Counted from the first letter of the stretch, positions 1 to 9,209 are shown. The stretch is 64,000 nt of DNA from Nitrosomonas sp. (GCA_016710135.1 JADJLM010000005.1:186001-250000); one strand, 5' to 3'. A program made the numbers and translations. Notes: a model not told the origin generated them from the letters alone.

Positions 1-415
1 CAGGTTCGGGAGAAGTATTGAGCATCAGCCGCGTTCCTGCTTTGGTCGCGTGACTGGTAGCAGCAACACTGCCACCAAGGATTCCTGCCGCAATTTCCAG
101 TGCTGGCGTTACATCACCGACTGTGCCGGCAGCAAGTAATGCGCCGGCTGGAATACGAATAAAGGTATGAATAGCGTCCCAAACACTATCCAATCCAGGT
201 ATTTTGTCCATGAAGAACTCAATCGTATACATAATACCTGCAGCGCCAATCACAAACGGGTTCTCTAATATCGAAAGCTCGGTCGGCAACTGTATATTAT
301 TCGTTGCGCTACCGATGCCGAGCACCAGCAATACTGCGTACAAGTTAATACCGCTTGCCCATGATGCCCCCATTGTTAGGGCTAATGATGTAATCAGGGT
401 TTCATATTCACTCAT
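1..415 (-). CDS. DUF4126 family membrane protein (partial, runs off the left edge)
   Basis: The minus-strand frame starts at an ATG ending at 415 and stays open to the window edge (138 codons seen). The translation begins MSEYETLITSLALTMGASWA and contains small-residue-rich hydrophobic stretches and a GINLYA motif, as in DUF4126 integral membrane proteins of unknown function. Its ATG overlaps the TGA of the upstream permease gene (ATGA), so the two are probably translationally coupled. The C-terminus lies outside the window. Family assignment is from remembered motif pattern; no function is claimed. Confidence 0.8.
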   Translation of the reverse strand, partial: MSEYETLITSLALTMGASWASGINLYAVLLVLGIGSATNNIQLPTELSILENPFVIGAAGIMYTIEFFMDKIPGLDSVWDAIHTFIRIPAGALLAAGTVGDVTPALEIAAGILGGSVAATSHATKAGTRLMLNTSPEP

Positions 416-1956
416 TTATCTGCCTTCAACACAATATTATTTTTCTGCGTATCACCACTATCAGCAACCATATGTGCTCTTTCAAGCGGTAATGTCTTGC
501 CTTGGAAAAATCGTGGTTCGCGCAAATTCCAAAGGATCATCAACGGAACACCTAGCAATAATGCAGCAACACCAATCAAAAATACAGCACCCACTCCAGC
601 AATCGAACCACTCGTGCCATAATTTGGATCCATCATACTCCAAGCTTGGTAGATCCCCACTGCAACCAGAATGAGCGCTGCGATTAGAGGCAAAATGACT
701 TGTGACAAGGCATGGTGCCAATGATTAAAGGCAGTACGATGAAAATAAAATACACAAGATAGCGCCGCAACCGTGTAATAAGTGCAGATAGCAATGCTCA
801 CGCTGTGGATAGAATCTTTGACGATCGATTCGCTGATTGTACTTAACGTAATATAGATTACTAATGACATGATGCCGATCGCCCAGGTAGTCACTAAAGG
901 TGTTTTTGTTACGCTACTGACGTAAGCAAATTTTGCAGGAATCGCTCGGTAAGTTGCCATAGCAAGTGCGACTCGTGCTGCAGGCATAATCGTCGAGATC
1001 GTTGCCGAAAATGCTGAAATCGCGATGACCAGTGCTGCAATCATGGCCCCCATCTCACCGATGGTGTCCGTTGCCAACACGGTAACAATCGAATCGATAT
1101 TCCTCTCAAACGTTAAACTGGATGGATCCTGAGCATCAATGCCAGCATATGCCAAAGCGGTAATGGAAAATACCACATAAGTCATGACCGTGATAATCAT
1201 CGCTGTTGTACCACTACGACCAATTTGCTCTGAGGTTCCTGTGGTTTCTTCTGACATGGCTAGCGAGGCATCAAAGCCCCAGAAAATGAAAAGTGCAATC
1301 AGAAATCCACCCAGAAATGCTTCAAATGAGGCAATAGCAAACGGATTCAACCATTCCAGCGAAAAGGGGTTTGCGGTAGCAACCGCGTCACCTTGCAAAA
1401 TACGTAACGTCAATATTGCCGTGAGCACCACTAACACACCATATTGCATCGCAGTCAGAATCATTGTCGTTCTCGATGATTCTTTTGCGCCTAAGGCTGT
1501 TAAAAAAGTAGTACTTAAAATAAACAAGATAGCGATAACCAGATTTAACCAGGTGGGGCTATCTTTCAAACTAATCAACGCAATGATGGCGTTGACCGTG
1601 ATCTGAGTTGCAGCAACCCCAGCAAGAATACTTGCCAATAATAATGCCCAACCGCCAAGCCAGCCAAATCGTGGGCCAATGGCTTTAGTGCCCCAAGTAA
1701 AAATGGTTCCAGCATCCGGCGCTGCGGTCGTGAGATGTCTATAAGATAATGCTACGAAGTACATCGGTATCACCGACAAAATGAACACGATTGGCAGCTG
1801 ATAGCCACTTTCTGCCGCACCATAACCCAATGCACCAGTAAGCGAATAAGCTGGTGCGGTAGCAGCCAATCCAATCGTTATGGCGCCCCATCTTGAAACT
1901 GCCCCTTTTTTCAATCCTTTGGGCTTTAGATCGTGCATTAACGTTTCTTCGTGCAT
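412..1956 (-). CDS. APC superfamily amino-acid permease
   Basis: A 514-residue polytopic membrane protein with about 12 hydrophobic segments. The N-terminal part (residues 20-60) has the APC-type pattern GAITIGLAATAPAYSLTGAL followed by ESGYQLPIVFILS. A conserved loop, ALFIFWGFDASLAMSEET at about residues 220-240, matches the substrate/Na+ region of amino acid-polyamine-organocation transporters. It is expected to take up an amino acid or related amine across the inner membrane; substrate cannot be told. A GAGAAAG ribosome binding site precedes the first ATG; a second ATG six codons on is possible. The gene overlaps the downstream DUF4126 gene by four bases, suggesting a two-gene operon. Confidence 0.88.
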   Translation of the reverse strand: MHEETLMHDLKPKGLKKGAVSRWGAITIGLAATAPAYSLTGALGYGAAESGYQLPIVFILSVIPMYFVALSYRHLTTAAPDAGTIFTWGTKAIGPRFGWLGGWALLLASILAGVAATQITVNAIIALISLKDSPTWLNLVIAILFILSTTFLTALGAKESSRTTMILTAMQYGVLVVLTAILTLRILQGDAVATANPFSLEWLNPFAIASFEAFLGGFLIALFIFWGFDASLAMSEETTGTSEQIGRSGTTAMIITVMTYVVFSITALAYAGIDAQDPSSLTFERNIDSIVTVLATDTIGEMGAMIAALVIAISAFSATISTIMPAARVALAMATYRAIPAKFAYVSSVTKTPLVTTWAIGIMSLVIYITLSTISESIVKDSIHSVSIAICTYYTVAALSCVFYFHRTAFNHWHHALSQVILPLIAALILVAVGIYQAWSMMDPNYGTSGSIAGVGAVFLIGVAALLLGVPLMILWNLREPRFFQGKTLPLERAHMVADSGDTQKNNIVLKADK

Positions 1957-2218
1957 TTATTCTTTCTCAGTTACTTGCAGCGTAAAATAAAAAAGTTTGA
2001 GAGCTGCGACGGAAAAGTAGCAAACAATTTGTATCTAGTCAAAAATGCATTTGTTCGATGAACGCAATCAAACAACAACCTTAATTCTCAGTGATGCATT
2101 GTTGCGTTAAAACAGATTTATCTTCGTATTTAGCATCGTCATTCACTAATACTTTGTTAAAATAACTGATCAAACAAAACTAGCAAATAAATCAAAACTG
2201 AACTTGGAATAAACTTAT

Positions 2219-2632
2219 ATGGAATCAACGTTTCTTCAGGATAATATGTTTTTTATTATCGCTGCTATTGTCAGCGGCGGTATGTTACTTTTTCCTATGA
2301 TTTCTCGTAGCGCTGCTAAAGAAATCAATGTGCAGCAAGCTATAAAACTCATCAATTATGAGAATGCTTTGGTATTAGATGTTCGCGACGATGGGGAATT
2401 CGCGGAGGGACACCTTCCTAATTCAAAGCATATCCCTGTTGAAAGAATCAATGATCGATTGCAGGAGATTGAAAAATATAAAGATAACCCTATTGTGATT
2501 ATTTTTCGCCCAGGGCTTCGTGCGGGTCATGCCGCGTCAGTATTAAGAAAAAACGGCTTTAACAAAGTTTACAATCTTAGTGGCGGGATTGATTTCTGGA
2601 AACGAGACAATATGCCGATCGTCAGAAAATGA
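2219..2632 (+). CDS. yibN: Membrane-anchored rhodanese-like protein lacking the catalytic cysteine
   Basis: A 137-residue protein with one N-terminal transmembrane segment (about residues 10-28) and a rhodanese fold (LVLDVRDDGEFAEGHLPNS, then NLSGGIDFWK). In active sulfurtransferases the loop reads C-R-x-G-x-R; here it is F-R-P-G-L-R, so the sulfur-carrying cysteine is replaced by phenylalanine. It is the first gene of yibN-grxC-secB-gpsA, the same order as in Escherichia coli, which supports orthology with YibN. The domain probably serves as a binding or structural module rather than an enzyme (inference). Confidence 0.85.
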   Translation: MESTFLQDNMFFIIAAIVSGGMLLFPMISRSAAKEINVQQAIKLINYENALVLDVRDDGEFAEGHLPNSKHIPVERINDRLQEIEKYKDNPIVIIFRPGLRAGHAASVLRKNGFNKVYNLSGGIDFWKRDNMPIVRK

Positions 2633-2655
2633 ATAATAGAGGCAATTAAACAAAA

Positions 2656-2913
2656 ATGGTTAAGGTAGTAATGTACGTGACGGGATCTTGCCCTTATTGT
2701 GTCATGGCTGAGAAATTCTTACGTTCTAAAGGTGTTGAAACGATCGACAAAATTCGAGTTGACTTGCAACCTGAACAGCGTATTGAAATGATGAATAAAA
2801 CCGGACGCAGAACAGTACCTCAAATCTATATTGGAGATACTCATGTAGGAGGTTATGACGACTTGGTTAAGCTTGATCAACAAGGAAGTGTTGTCAAATT
2901 GCTATCAGCTTAA
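2656..2913 (+). CDS. grxC: Glutaredoxin 3 (GrxC)
   Basis: An 85-residue dithiol glutaredoxin with the active site CPYC at residues 13-16, the cis-proline motif TVPQIYIG and the glutathione-binding tail GGYDDL. It reduces protein disulfides and glutathione mixed disulfides in the cytoplasm using glutathione. It lies 23 bp after the rhodanese gene and 68 bp before secB, the conserved order in many proteobacteria. Length and motifs are normal for the family. Confidence 0.95.
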   Translation: MVKVVMYVTGSCPYCVMAEKFLRSKGVETIDKIRVDLQPEQRIEMMNKTGRRTVPQIYIGDTHVGGYDDLVKLDQQGSVVKLLSA

Positions 2914-2981
2914 TTACTTAACTTCCTCATGCCACATTAAATTTATTAGTAAACATTCTCCTCAAACATAGGAAATTCAAC

Positions 2982-3446
2982 ATGAGCGATCAGCAACCGA
3001 TTTTTGCGATTGAAAAAATTTATGTCAAAGATTTATCTTTAGAAATCCCTAACGCACCGCGTGTTTTCCTTGATCGAGAGGCACCAGAAATTAATATACA
3101 ACTCAATAATCAAGATACGCATTTTGACGGAGATTTTTATGAAGTTCAGTTGACGATCACGGTCACAGCTCGCCTCAAAGAAAATGTTATGTTCTTAGTT
3201 GAAATTCATCAGGCGGGCATTTTTCGCATAAAAAATATTCCTGAAAAAGATATGGGCTCAGTTCTAGGCGTAGTCTGTCCTAATATACTTTTTCCATATT
3301 TAAGAGAGAGCGTCTCAGATACGGTAATACGAGCAGGTTTTCCGCCCGTTATCCTTAATCCAGTCAATTTTGAAGCGATCTATCTTCAGAAACAACAAAC
3401 CACTGCAGCCGCACAGCAGCCTCCTGGAACAGAACAAATACACTAA
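2982..3446 (+). CDS. secB: Protein-export chaperone SecB
   Basis: A 154-residue SecB with the typical opening FAIEKIYVKDLSLEIPNAP, the central strand QLTITVTARLKENVMFLVEI and the helix CPNILFPYLRE. SecB tetramers hold secretory preproteins unfolded and pass them to SecA. Start chosen at the ATG after an AGGAAA ribosome binding site. The C-terminal tail is rich in Gln, Ala and Pro, common for SecB. It sits between grxC and the SH3/gpsA pair. Confidence 0.96.
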   Translation: MSDQQPIFAIEKIYVKDLSLEIPNAPRVFLDREAPEINIQLNNQDTHFDGDFYEVQLTITVTARLKENVMFLVEIHQAGIFRIKNIPEKDMGSVLGVVCPNILFPYLRESVSDTVIRAGFPPVILNPVNFEAIYLQKQQTTAAAQQPPGTEQIH

Positions 3447-3459
3447 GAGGAGCGTCCTG

Positions 3460-3933
3460 GTGTGCACTGAGCATCGTAATTTAACACTGTTTTTTCGGTT
3501 CTTTTGGGTAGCACTTTTCAGCTTGCAAGCATCTGTAAGTATTGCTGAGGATGTCGCATTTTTGTCCGTTTCGAGCAATTCGACGGTTATGTATGACGCA
3601 CCTTCTTTGAAGGCTGAAAAATTATTTATCGTTAATGCCTATTTTCCTGTGCAAGTTTTGGTCAAAGTCGAAGGATGGACAAAAGTCAAGGATAGTACCG
3701 ACACCATTGCTTGGATCGAGAATAAGTTTCTTACCGAGCGACGCTATGTAATCGTAACTACCCCTCTCGCCAACGTTCACCAATCTGCCGATATCCATTC
3801 ACCCATTTTGTTTCAAGTCCAAAAGGATGTCGTGATTGAATGGTTGGATTCCAGCACTGCAGACTGGGTACATGTACGCCTGCCAAGCGGTCAAATAGGC
3901 TTTATCCGATCAAGCCAAATTTGGGGCTCATGA
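3460..3933 (+). CDS. Exported SH3-domain protein
   Basis: The frame is open from 3370, but the best start is GTG at 3460, eight bases after AAGAGGAG, giving 157 residues and avoiding a long overlap with secB. Residues 10-28 form a signal peptide (LFFRFFWVALFSLQASVSIA). The rest contains two bacterial SH3-like units, each with a W-x-x-V pattern (GWTKVKDS, DWVHVRLPSGQIGFI). Such proteins are periplasmic and usually bind peptidoglycan or protein partners. The TGA overlaps the ATG of gpsA (ATGA), implying coupling. Proteins of this kind commonly sit beside gpsA in betaproteobacteria, but the function is not known to me. Confidence 0.82.
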   Translation: MCTEHRNLTLFFRFFWVALFSLQASVSIAEDVAFLSVSSNSTVMYDAPSLKAEKLFIVNAYFPVQVLVKVEGWTKVKDSTDTIAWIENKFLTERRYVIVTTPLANVHQSADIHSPILFQVQKDVVIEWLDSSTADWVHVRLPSGQIGFIRSSQIWGS

Positions 3934-4919
3934 AACTTGCCATTCTGGGTGCTGGTGCTTGGGGTACAGCATTAGCCATCAACTTTTCTGCCTGTCACCA
4001 AGTTACGCTATGGACGCGAAACACGGATCAGAAGGTTAAGATCGAACGTCAGCGAGTCAATCAACGTTACCTTCCAGGAGTAATGCTACCTGATAACCTA
4101 CAGTTAACGTATGATCTTGGTGTCGCAATTAAAACGGTTGATTTGGCTTTAGTCGCTATTCCAATTGCAGGATTGCGTCAATTACTCGAACAGCTCTATC
4201 AACTTAATAAATCACTGCCAATCGTTCTCTGCTGTAAGGGTTTTGAATCACCGTCAACGCAACTTCCGCATCAAGTTGTACAAGAAATTTATGCGGGTGA
4301 AGGCTCATATGCTATTTTGTCTGGCCCAAGCTTTGCAAAAGAAGTTGCACAACAGCGTCCCACCGCACTCACATTAGCCTCTAAAGATAATACTTTCTTA
4401 AAAATGATTAGTAGTCAAATTCGTACACCCTATTTACGAATTTATGCTAGCAACGATGTCATTGGCGTTGAAACAGGCGGTGCGACTAAGAATGTAATCG
4501 CTATCGCAGCTGGTATATCCGATGGATTGGAGTTAGGAAGCAATGCGCGTGCTGCACTAATTACTCGCGGATTGGCTGAAATAACACGGCTAGGCGTCGC
4601 TTTGGGTGGGCATAAGGAAACATTTATGGGGCTCGCTGGATTAGGTGATTTAATTCTAACCTGTACAGGCAATTTGTCTCGAAATCGCCAGGTGGGGTTA
4701 CGGCTTGCGGCGGGTATGCAACTGACTGATATTCTCCAAGATATTGGGCATGTTGCTGAAGGTGTTCATACCGTTCAAGCAGTACTGACGAAAGGAAAAT
4801 TACATAAAATTGAGATGCCAATCACACAAGCAGTGTTCAGCGTCATTTACGAAGGTATGTCAGCGAAAGAAGCGGTGAGAAGAATCTTGGAACGAGAGCC
4901 GAAAATGGAGATTGAATAA
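3930..4919 (+). CDS. gpsA: NAD(P)H-dependent glycerol-3-phosphate dehydrogenase
   Basis: A 329-residue enzyme that reduces dihydroxyacetone phosphate to sn-glycerol 3-phosphate for phospholipid synthesis. The N-terminal Rossmann motif is GAGAWGTALA (residues 7-16). The catalytic region holds GGATKNVIAIAAGISDGLEL with the conserved lysine, and the phosphate-binding stretch GLGDLILTC follows. The frame is open further upstream from 3840, but the ATG at 3930 matches the family N-terminus and gives the four-base overlap with the SH3 gene. Confidence 0.95.
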   Translation: MKLAILGAGAWGTALAINFSACHQVTLWTRNTDQKVKIERQRVNQRYLPGVMLPDNLQLTYDLGVAIKTVDLALVAIPIAGLRQLLEQLYQLNKSLPIVLCCKGFESPSTQLPHQVVQEIYAGEGSYAILSGPSFAKEVAQQRPTALTLASKDNTFLKMISSQIRTPYLRIYASNDVIGVETGGATKNVIAIAAGISDGLELGSNARAALITRGLAEITRLGVALGGHKETFMGLAGLGDLILTCTGNLSRNRQVGLRLAAGMQLTDILQDIGHVAEGVHTVQAVLTKGKLHKIEMPITQAVFSVIYEGMSAKEAVRRILEREPKMEIE

Positions 4920-5205
4920 TATTTCAAGCTCCTTTGTAACCATTGCTTGGTAATAATTTCGACGCTGTCGCCCCATAAAAAAGGTATTACTAGTAGAAAA
5001 TTAAAATAAAATATCGCAAAATAGGGCAATAGCGTAAGACAGTATTAGCCAGACTTGCTGGTAGAGAAGCTCTGAAGGTTTAAATCATTGTTATAAAGCT
5101 GTTTTATGCCTCTTTTCTAGCATAATAATCGTCAGAAGCGTGATAAGGTAGAATCGGTCGCAGTTAACTTACGCTTGCTTTGCTTCTTTACGGAGAATAT
5201 TACTT

Positions 5206-6404
5206 ATGTTTTCTTTGAAACATTCAGGGAAAAAAGGATTACTGGTTATCACGTTAGCTTCGTTATTGATGCTATTTACTGAAGCACAAGCAAATCCCCG
5301 GTATGCGGCTATCGTCGTTGATGCAACGACCGGCGCAGTGCTTCATGAAGAAAACGCCGATGAAGAACGGTATATAGCATCGTTAACCAAAATGATGACA
5401 CTTTACCTGCTCTTCGAAGCCATTGAACAGAAACGAACAAGTTTTGATACTGGTATGCGCGTATCAGCCTTTGCTGCTTCTATGCCACCTACCAATATAA
5501 GACTACAAGCCGGTAATACCTTGAGCGTACGCGATGCCATCAAAGCATTGATCGTTCGCTCTGCTAATGATGTCGCAGTCGTTGTTGCCGAAGCACTCGC
5601 TGGTAGTGAAGCTCGATTTAGTCATTTAATGACTAACAAAGCGCGCCAGCTCGGCATGTCTTCCACGATATTCCGAAATGCTTCCGGGCTCCCCAATAGA
5701 GAACAAGTTACTTCGGCCAGAGATATGAGTGTATTATCGACTCGCCTCCTAAAAGACTTTCCTCAACATTATCATTTCTTCTCGACTCAATCATTTCGTC
5801 ACAGAGGTATTACCTACAATAGCCATAACCGCCTGCTGCGCCATTTCGATGGAGCAGATGGATTAAAACTGGCTTTATTCGTGCTTCTGGATTTCATTTA
5901 GCGACCTCAGCCAAGCGAGATAATCATCGCCTCATTGCTGTGGTCATGGGTGGAGAAACAGCAGCCTCTCGCGATCAGCGAGTTGCTCATTTGCTCAATC
6001 AGAATTTTGCTTTATTAGCGAAAGGAGAAGCGAATCTTATAGTTCATAGCGCCAAGAAGATTAACCCGATAGATCAGCCTCGAGTTCGAACCACAATTCC
6101 GGCCCAGAGACCGACCATACTTAGCAGCAATCAAGTCACCTATCCATCCACACCGCGATCAATTAGCAATAGAATCTGGGGTATTCAACTAGGTTCCTAT
6201 TCAGCACATGATCGAGCACATGCCCAAGCCAAAGCGGCCACCCGATGGGCGCCTGGTGAAGTAACTGTCACGATGGTTGAAATCAGCAATCGAAAATTGT
6301 ATCGTGCGCAACTGGTAGGCCTGCAAGAAAACCAAGCACGCTCAGCCTGCCAGAATCTTTCTCGGCAAGGCATTGATTGTATGGTTGTCCGAGCACATGG
6401 TTAA
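5206..6404 (+). pseudogene. D-alanyl-D-alanine carboxypeptidase with SPOR domain, one-base frameshift
   Basis: The two halves together form a DacA/DacC-type penicillin-binding protein. A signal peptide (residues 10-29) is followed by the SxxK motif SLTK and the SAN motif (RSANDVAVVVAE). At 5865-5868 the A run is one base short: the frame reads DGLK and then shifts, whereas one more A gives DGLKTGFIRASGF, so the break falls exactly in the third catalytic motif KTG. The second half (about 5865-6404) carries the remainder and a C-terminal SPOR domain (IWGIQLGSYSAHDRAHAQA), which binds denuded septal glycan. Either a true loss of function or a homopolymer sequencing error; the good preservation downstream favours the latter. 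Confidence 0.85.
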
Positions 6405-6421
6405 ACTTTATATAAAGTGAT

Positions 6422-6718
6422 TTAGACAAAGCGCAGGAAACTCTCTGGGTAACGCCACTTTACTTTGCAGTAAATCCAACAAATCGGGTACAACACCAAT
6501 AATGTAATCGCTGCAGTAAGATACGCTTGCTGCAACCCACCCGATCCTATAAAAATAGCCAGCACACTCAGCACGATGAAGTGCGCCAAGTAAAAAAACA
6601 ATGTTGTTTGACCAAACACAAGAATAGGTCCATTCTGACTTACTGTAATTTTTGATTTTAACCACATCAAAGCAGCGTAAGCCTCCAACCCTTCCACATT
6701 AACACCCTGATACATCAT
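6422..6718 (-). pseudogene. C-terminal remnant of a DUF1624-like acyltransferase membrane protein
   Basis: About 99 codons of a minus-strand frame encode hydrophobic segments with the motif VFGQTTLFFYLAHF, which resembles the last transmembrane helices of DUF1624/heparan-alpha-glucosaminide N-acetyltransferase-like proteins. The upstream part is missing; the frame runs into the IS66 remnant that begins near 6720-6750. It is read as the 3' end of a gene cut by that insertion. The family call is moderate, the truncation call is firmer. Confidence 0.55.
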
Positions 6719-6750
6719 CGCTATCCTCAAACCTTTTACAAGGAGGGACG

Positions 6751-6951
6751 ATGTCATCATCAGAAGCGCGACGAATTCATATTGAAGCATGGCAAACCAG
6801 CGGAATGTCTCAGGCGGCTTATTGCCGGGAACATGGTTTGAATACCAAGACATTTAGCAATTGGGTTCGCAAGCATCGTGCCGATCATGTATTGGAACTG
6901 CCGTCGACGGTTTCGCCGTACTGGTTGGGGGAGTTGTTGAAGTGTCTTTAA
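6751..6951 (+). pseudogene. IS66 TnpA fragment
   Basis: A 66-residue product after a strong AAGGAGGG ribosome binding site. The N-terminal helix-turn-helix (HIEAWQTSGMSQAAYCREHG, then FSNWVRKHRA) is typical of the IS66 accessory protein TnpA, a Tn3/IS911-like DNA-binding domain. It is shorter than usual TnpA and its last ten codons overlap tnpB in another frame. Confidence 0.75.
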
Positions 6952-7050
6952 TTGCGAATCCGGGGGAGATTTGGTTGATGGTTGCGCCGGTGGATATGCG
7001 ATGGGGGATCGACAGTTTGTCGGTGTTGGTGGAGCAGGCGTTACAAAGCT
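6942..7050 (+). pseudogene. IS66 TnpB N-terminal fragment
   Basis: From a GTG at 6942 the frame reads MSLIANPGEIWLMVAPVDMR and then WGIDSLSVLVEQAL, the conserved start of IS66 TnpB ('orf2', pattern PVDMRxGIDxL). Homology ends near 7046 where the element is cut; the remaining codons are read-through into the adjoining adhesin sequence. Not functional. Confidence 0.8.
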
Positions 7051-7864
7051 CTCGCCCAACAAATCTCCCCCTAGACGGAAACCATTACTGCCATTAAGAT
7101 CAGCTAAGCTTTTAACTGATTCTTGCTGACTATCGATTACAAGTTTGGCAAGGGAAACAGTTGCGGGATCGATCGTAACCGATTCCAAAATTTGGATAAG
7201 AATCGGAAACTCAGTTTCATTGATGGCTTTATCTACTGAGTAATAACGAGAAACCTCTATCCGATTATCAAATAACATGGCTGCATTTCCCCACACAGGA
7301 TCGGAATGATCGATACCATCAAGCGAAGTGATTGCCCATTCGATCATCTCACCCATCGATTTACCACTGTCAATTTGTGCAAGCATATAGTCAACTATAG
7401 AAGCTTTGTTGGTAGCTGAAGCCGTATCGCTCAACAGATTATCAACAATCTTCTGAGCATTCCGGGAATGGTAAAAAAAGGCAGCTTTACCCCAACCCAG
7501 ATCAGAGAAAGAAATAGATGGCAATGCTTCAGAAATTTCTCTAAACAATTGATACTGAGATATGTTTAAGATAATCAATTACCCATTCTTTATTGGCTGT
7601 CGATATGTTATTACCTGTTATTGAATCAATAACAAATGACCAATCAACAAGACCTTGATTAGAGAAAAGATCAAAAGGATCATGCTTATTATTTTCGATA
7701 AAGAAAGAAGTGCTATTGACTATAGCTTGAGCTAGATCAGCAAAAGATTGACCAGCTAATACTTCTTCATTGAGCGCCTTTAAGTAAATGGCCCCAGGAG
7801 CTGCATTAAACAACGCTTGAGTGAGTCTCAGAATTGCAGTTTCTTGTTGCGTAATTAATGCCAT
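7046..7864 (-). pseudogene. N-terminal fragment of an FG-GAP adhesin / RTX-type surface protein
   Basis: The minus-strand reading starts at 7864 with MALITQQETAILRLTQALFN, a domain seen at the N-terminus of bacterial S-layer-like and calcium-binding adhesins (LFNAAPGAIYLKALNEEVLA). Near 7565-7567 the frame slips by one base in an A run (T run on the plus strand), then continues ISQYQLFREISEALPS and so on. The last readable part, LADLNGSNGFRLGGDLLGES, is the characteristic lead-in to integrin-type FG-GAP repeats. It is cut there by the IS66 remnant, so the whole repeat region is lost. Probably a large secreted adhesin originally; now non-functional. Confidence 0.65.
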
Positions 7865-7950
7865 AGCGCAATAGCCTGTAGTTACTTTAGCTAAGCACTA
7901 TAAGCTAGAGATCTCATTAAGTATATAAATTAAGGACTCTAAAGAACTAG

Positions 7951-8039
7951 CCGGATAAAAACCAACTTCATCTGGTGAGAAAATTGTCATACAGCCTAAT
8001 CATCACGTGGTCCGCATAAATCCAATTTTTTCACCTTTC
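7951..8039 (-). pseudogene. Relic of an attH-like gene
   Basis: This 89-bp stretch aligns on the same strand with positions of about 9523-9612 inside the intact attH gene: both contain the blocks GGTGAGAAAAT, GTCATAC, CATCACGT and GCATAA in the same order with similar spacing. By eye roughly three quarters of the bases agree. It is a decayed fragment of a second attH-like copy (region encoding about residues 250-275). The rest of the 7865-8250 intergenic stretch shows no gene. Confidence 0.65.
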
Positions 8040-8250
8040 TATAGCCTGGTTATATATTGTGGGCAATCACTCCATTTAATACTCAATGTTCCGAGGTAAC
8101 TCCTATTCTTAAATGGGATAACTTCATCTTCATCATTCACTTTATTGTGAGATTTTTCACATATTTTCTTAAGGCTTTTACTTAATCTTTAAACACTATC
8201 GATTGATAGCAAACAAGATTCTGATTCTAATCGTTAAAAGGAGATAAAAA

Positions 8251-9209
8251 ATGGCAATAATTGTTGGATATGACTATGGTGAACATTTATGGGGTACTAT
8301 CGATAATGATTCTATTTATGGCCTTGGTGGTAATGATTTTCTTGAAGGTGATTATGGTAATGATCTGGTATCTGGCGGTTCAGGAAATTATACTGCACAT
8401 GGCGATGAAGGTAATGACACATTATATGGTGGATACGGCGATGATCTTATCTTCGGTGATGCTGGGGCTGATTGGCTCTACGGTCATGATGGCATTGATA
8501 CTCTTAACGGGGGAGATGGGAATGATGTATTAGATGGTGGCACTGGGACGGATAAAATGTATGGCGGCGCTGGCGATGATTATTACTATGTGAATAGTCA
8601 AAGTGACTACATATACGATTCTTCAGGGTGGGACGTAGTCGCCAGTGAAGCTTATTCCTATACTTTACCAAGCACCATCGAAAGGTTGAATTTAGGAGAA
8701 AATGGGGTAATTGGCTACGGAAATGCTTTGAATAACCTTATTTTTGATTATGGTAATGTCGGAGTTAGTTATCTGTATGGCGGGTACGGGAATGATACGC
8801 TTTGGGGTTATACCGGAGATGATTTTCTCGCTGGAGAATGGGTAATGATACTATTTATGGCGGTGATAATACTGATACCATCGCGGGCGGCGCTGATTCT
8901 GATACACTTTGGGGAGAAGGGGGGGCTGATTACTTTACCTACTATAACCAAAGTGAGAGTATAAATAATTCCTATGGTTGGGATATCATCAAAGATTTTA
9001 ATCGCTGGGAAGGCGATAAAATCGATCTGTCTTGGATGGATGCTGATTTATATAAAGCAGGGGATCAAGCATTTACAATAGACCATTTTAATTACTATAG
9101 CTGGGGAAATAGTGGCTATCTCGATATATATACCATCGGTGGACAAAACATGCTGATCCAGTTAGCAGGAGCACCGCAATTAGATATTGCTACCGATATT
9201 ATTATGTAA
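8251..9209 (+). pseudogene. RTX calcium-binding repeat protein, one-base frameshift
   Basis: A secreted-type protein of about 319 residues built from glycine/aspartate nonapeptides of the GGxGxDxLx kind: residues 20-115 carry about nine (GLGGNDFLEGDYGNDLVSGG, YGGYGDDLIFG, LNGGDGNDVLDGG), and a second block follows about residue 175. At 8840-8842 a G run appears one base short: restoring it joins FLAGEWGNDTIYGGDNTDTI in frame. The C-terminal part (WDIIKDFNRWEGDKIDLSWM) is the usual RTX end domain (F-x-x-x-DKIDLS). No signal peptide; such proteins leave by type I secretion, but no transporter for it is seen here. Start is ATG after AAAGGAG. Confidence 0.85.

Larger units (their letters stand above)
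6720..7052 (+). mobile_element. IS66-family remnant (5' end only)
   Basis: This fragment holds the beginnings of the IS66 accessory genes tnpA and tnpB and then stops abruptly at about 7046-7052, where minus-strand adhesin sequence begins. The large tnpC transposase is absent. The left boundary is uncertain (between the acyltransferase remnant and the tnpA ribosome binding site at 6740-6747); I could not confirm a terminal inverted repeat. It separates two truncated genes and appears to mark a deletion junction. Confidence 0.75.

Noticed and set aside
204..674. Plus-strand open frame of 156 codons overlapping the permease and DUF4126 genes
   Set aside because: It is antisense to two well-supported membrane protein genes and has no family features.
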